From assembly GCF_037055355.1 (NCBI RefSeq), contig NZ_CP146350.1, positions 682,001 through 746,000 of the forward strand: a stretch of DNA of 64,000 nucleotides, given 5' to 3'. Position numbers and translations under genes: made by a program. This DNA is from Streptomyces sp. DG1A-41. Its GTDB lineage: Bacteria > Actinomycetota > Actinomycetes > Streptomycetales > Streptomycetaceae. Each line of letters starts with the position of its first letter. The stretch's first letter is position 1. This document shows positions 62,603 to 64,000 of the stretch, in pieces. A model generated the notes under the pieces. That model ran no database searches and was not told where the DNA came from. It saw nothing but the letters and a program-made list of their open reading frames with translations.

Positions 62603-63654
62603 AGCGGCTGGGCAGAGAAGACACCGTGGGCGACCAGGACGGTCTGGCCGCGACCGCATCGCACGGTCCCCCAGCGGCCATGCCCCCTACGGCGCCGCCG
62701 ATGCCCTCCCCGGAACCCGTCCACGCCACGAACGGATCACACGGTCCGCTCCTGGAAGGCGTCACAGGCACCAAGACCCGGCATTCCCGATTACCGGCAC
62801 CGCTGGTGCTGCTGCGCCCTCGCCAATGGGTGAAGAACATCTTCGTCCTCATCGTCCCGGTGGCCGTGGACCCCGCGATGCTCCTGCACAACATCGCAGG
62901 GGCACTGGCCACCGTGGTCGCGTTCGCGGCGGCCTCCAGCGCTGTCTATGTCCTCAACGACTGGCTCGACCGGGAGCAGGACCGGCTGCACCCTGTCAAA
63001 CGTCATCGGCCGATAGCCTGCGGACAGGTCGGCCCACTCGGCGCGCTCCTGCTGGGCGCGGGCTGTCTGGCGACGGCAGCCGCCTGGGGAACACTGCTGC
63101 CACCGGCAGTACGGGCTGCCGTCGCCGGGTATGCGGTGCTCAACCTGGCCTACTGCCTTGCGTTGAAGCACTACCCGCTGGTCGATGTCAGCGTGGTGGC
63201 AGTCGGCTTCGTTCTTCGTGCCGTGGCGGGCTGTCTGGCGGTGGCGGCGCCCTTCAACCCCAACCTGATCATCTGTGTGTACTGCACCTGTCTGCTGATG
63301 TCGCTCGGCAAGCGGCGGCACGAGCTGGTGACCGCGAACCTCCGGGGACAAGCCGCTGCGCAGCGGCCTGCCCTCGCGGGGTACTCGCTTCCCCTGCTCG
63401 ACCAGCTCATGGCCGTGCTGCTGGCGGCCACGCTGATCACTCACGAACTGTTCGTCCTCTCCACACCGCATCCGCACGCCGCCGTGCTGGCCGTCGTCAC
63501 CATGCCTTTCGCTGTCTTCGCCCTGTGCCGGTACATGCAGCTGCTGTCGGTGCACCACAGCGGTGGAGAGCCGGGCCGTGACGTGCTCACGGACGCGCCG
63601 CTCGTGGTCAATGCCGTTCTGTGGCTGGCCTGTTTCGCCGCCAGGCTCGTCTGA
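62599..63654 (+). CDS. UbiA-family decaprenyl-phosphate phosphoribosyltransferase-like protein
   Basis: Prenyl-phosphate-dependent transferase of 351 residues. A 65-residue disordered N-terminus is followed by RPRQWVKNIFVLIVP and the Asp-rich motif NDWLDREQDRLHPVKRHRP, the signature of mycobacterial Rv3806c (DPPR synthase) and relatives. Eight or nine helices. It probably transfers 5-phosphoribose from PRPP to a polyprenyl phosphate, giving a lipid-linked pentose donor. ATGA overlap with the small gene upstream supports this start; one TTA codon at 62791-62793. Confidence 0.8.
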   Translation: MKRLGREDTVGDQDGLAATASHGPPAAMPPTAPPMPSPEPVHATNGSHGPLLEGVTGTKTRHSRLPAPLVLLRPRQWVKNIFVLIVPVAVDPAMLLHNIAGALATVVAFAAASSAVYVLNDWLDREQDRLHPVKRHRPIACGQVGPLGALLLGAGCLATAAAWGTLLPPAVRAAVAGYAVLNLAYCLALKHYPLVDVSVVAVGFVLRAVAGCLAVAAPFNPNLIICVYCTCLLMSLGKRRHELVTANLRGQAAAQRPALAGYSLPLLDQLMAVLLAATLITHELFVLSTPHPHAAVLAVVTMPFAVFALCRYMQLLSVHHSGGEPGRDVLTDAPLVVNAVLWLACFAARLV

Positions 63655-63825
63655 GGCACACGCGCGCGACACCCTCGCCTCCCCGTCGCCCCCTCCACGG
63701 CTACGCGCAGAAGTCGCGCCGGCTGTGGCCTGGCACCAGGTATTCGCCTGGCTGCGCCGCAAACACCCACATGAAGCCGAGACATCAAGACTGCCGCACA
63801 TCGTCAGCTGTCGAAGGGAACCGTC

Positions 63826-64000
63826 ATGAGTGACCACGAATTCGATGTAGCGATAATCCTCAACTACTACGCGCCATACGTCAGCGGACTGACGATCCAC
63901 ACCCAGCGGCTTGCCGAGGGCTTGGCCGAGCGAGGGAATCGAGTGGCGGTCGTGGCCGTTCAGCACGACAAGTCGCTGCCTCTGCGAGAGGTCCGAGCCG
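63826..64000 (+). CDS. Glycosyltransferase, GT4-like (N-terminus only)
   Basis: The first 58 codons before the right edge: FDVAIILNYYAPYVSGLTIH, then TQRLAEGLAERGNRVAVVAV, the N-terminal Rossmann-like half of GT4/GT-B glycosyltransferases with the (YAPY)xGG-like glycine turn replaced by SG. GAAGGGAA precedes the ATG. It ends the visible part of the cluster and is the intact relative of the 74-residue relic at 62378. Confidence 0.82.
   Translation, partial: MSDHEFDVAIILNYYAPYVSGLTIHTQRLAEGLAERGNRVAVVAVQHDKSLPLREVRA

Noticed and set aside
1..64000. CRISPR arrays, tRNA or rRNA genes
   Set aside because: I looked for regularly spaced repeats, cloverleaf-like sequence with TTCGAATCC-type arms and rRNA cores and found none.

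Overview
The window looks like chromosomal DNA of a Streptomyces or close relative. It is GC-rich almost throughout, uses many GTG starts, has rare TTA (bldA-type) codons, and carries typical actinomycete families (TerD, Rv1733c-like, PucR/CdaR regulator, F420-type PPOX, StrR-type regulator). About 60 genes are packed on both strands. I saw no rRNA, tRNA or CRISPR array.

Layout. 1-4489: a leftward operon of a GntR/UTRA regulator, an AprA-like flavoprotein, a HEAT-repeat protein, an AprB-like 2x[4Fe-4S] ferredoxin and a sulfonate/nitrate-type ABC binding lipoprotein (cut by the left edge). 4705-6934: a LysR regulator divergent from a YeiH-family putative sulfate/sulfite exporter, so the first 7 kb has a sulfur theme. 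6935-7549 holds only a possible gene relic and GTCAGCAC repeats. 7550-11810: MHS-type transporter, GAF/PucR regulator and 3-hydroxybutyrate dehydrogenase. 11865-24558: mostly conserved housekeeping or hypothetical genes (Nudix, Lnt, O-antigen-ligase-like, racemase, GT2, double TerD, MOSC, Rv1733c-like, beta-helix/AAA+ fusion). 24528-35179: a membrane-embedded alpha/beta hydrolase, DeoR, SRPBCC, a PLP enzyme of the cysteine synthase family, an anti-sigma-type ATPase, TetR/DUF4865/phosphotriesterase-like, PPOX and a HIBADH-type dehydrogenase. 35425-38762: arginase family protein, then a plant-like long ketol-acid reductoisomerase with a divergent IlvY-like LysR. 38893-41685: a TetR-MFS-SDR unit with two related operators. 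41791-49657: ROK regulator, AlkB, RlmG-like methyltransferase, an amino-sugar module (SIS isomerase, class II aldolase, DeoR) and a GH15 trehalase-like enzyme. 49661-53281: a copper module (secreted His-rich protein, CopZ, CopA) with two CsoR-type boxes. 53313-54944: methyltransferase and PAP2 phosphatase.

54945-64000 is a different, accessory region. A relic of an ISAs1-type transposase lies next to a StrR/ParB-like pathway regulator. This is followed, all rightward and often with overlapping stops and starts, by UDP-glucose 6-dehydrogenase, class III aminotransferase, NDP-sugar epimerase, a membrane EEP-type phosphatase, a 74-residue glycosyltransferase-like relic, a decaprenyl-phosphate phosphoribosyltransferase-like UbiA protein and a GT4-type glycosyltransferase cut by the right edge. 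Four of these genes carry TTA codons. I read it as the left end of a developmentally controlled amino-sugar or glycolipid biosynthetic cluster that may use a polyprenyl-phospho-pentose donor. This cluster and the AprAB-like/HEAT operon are the best candidates for undescribed systems.
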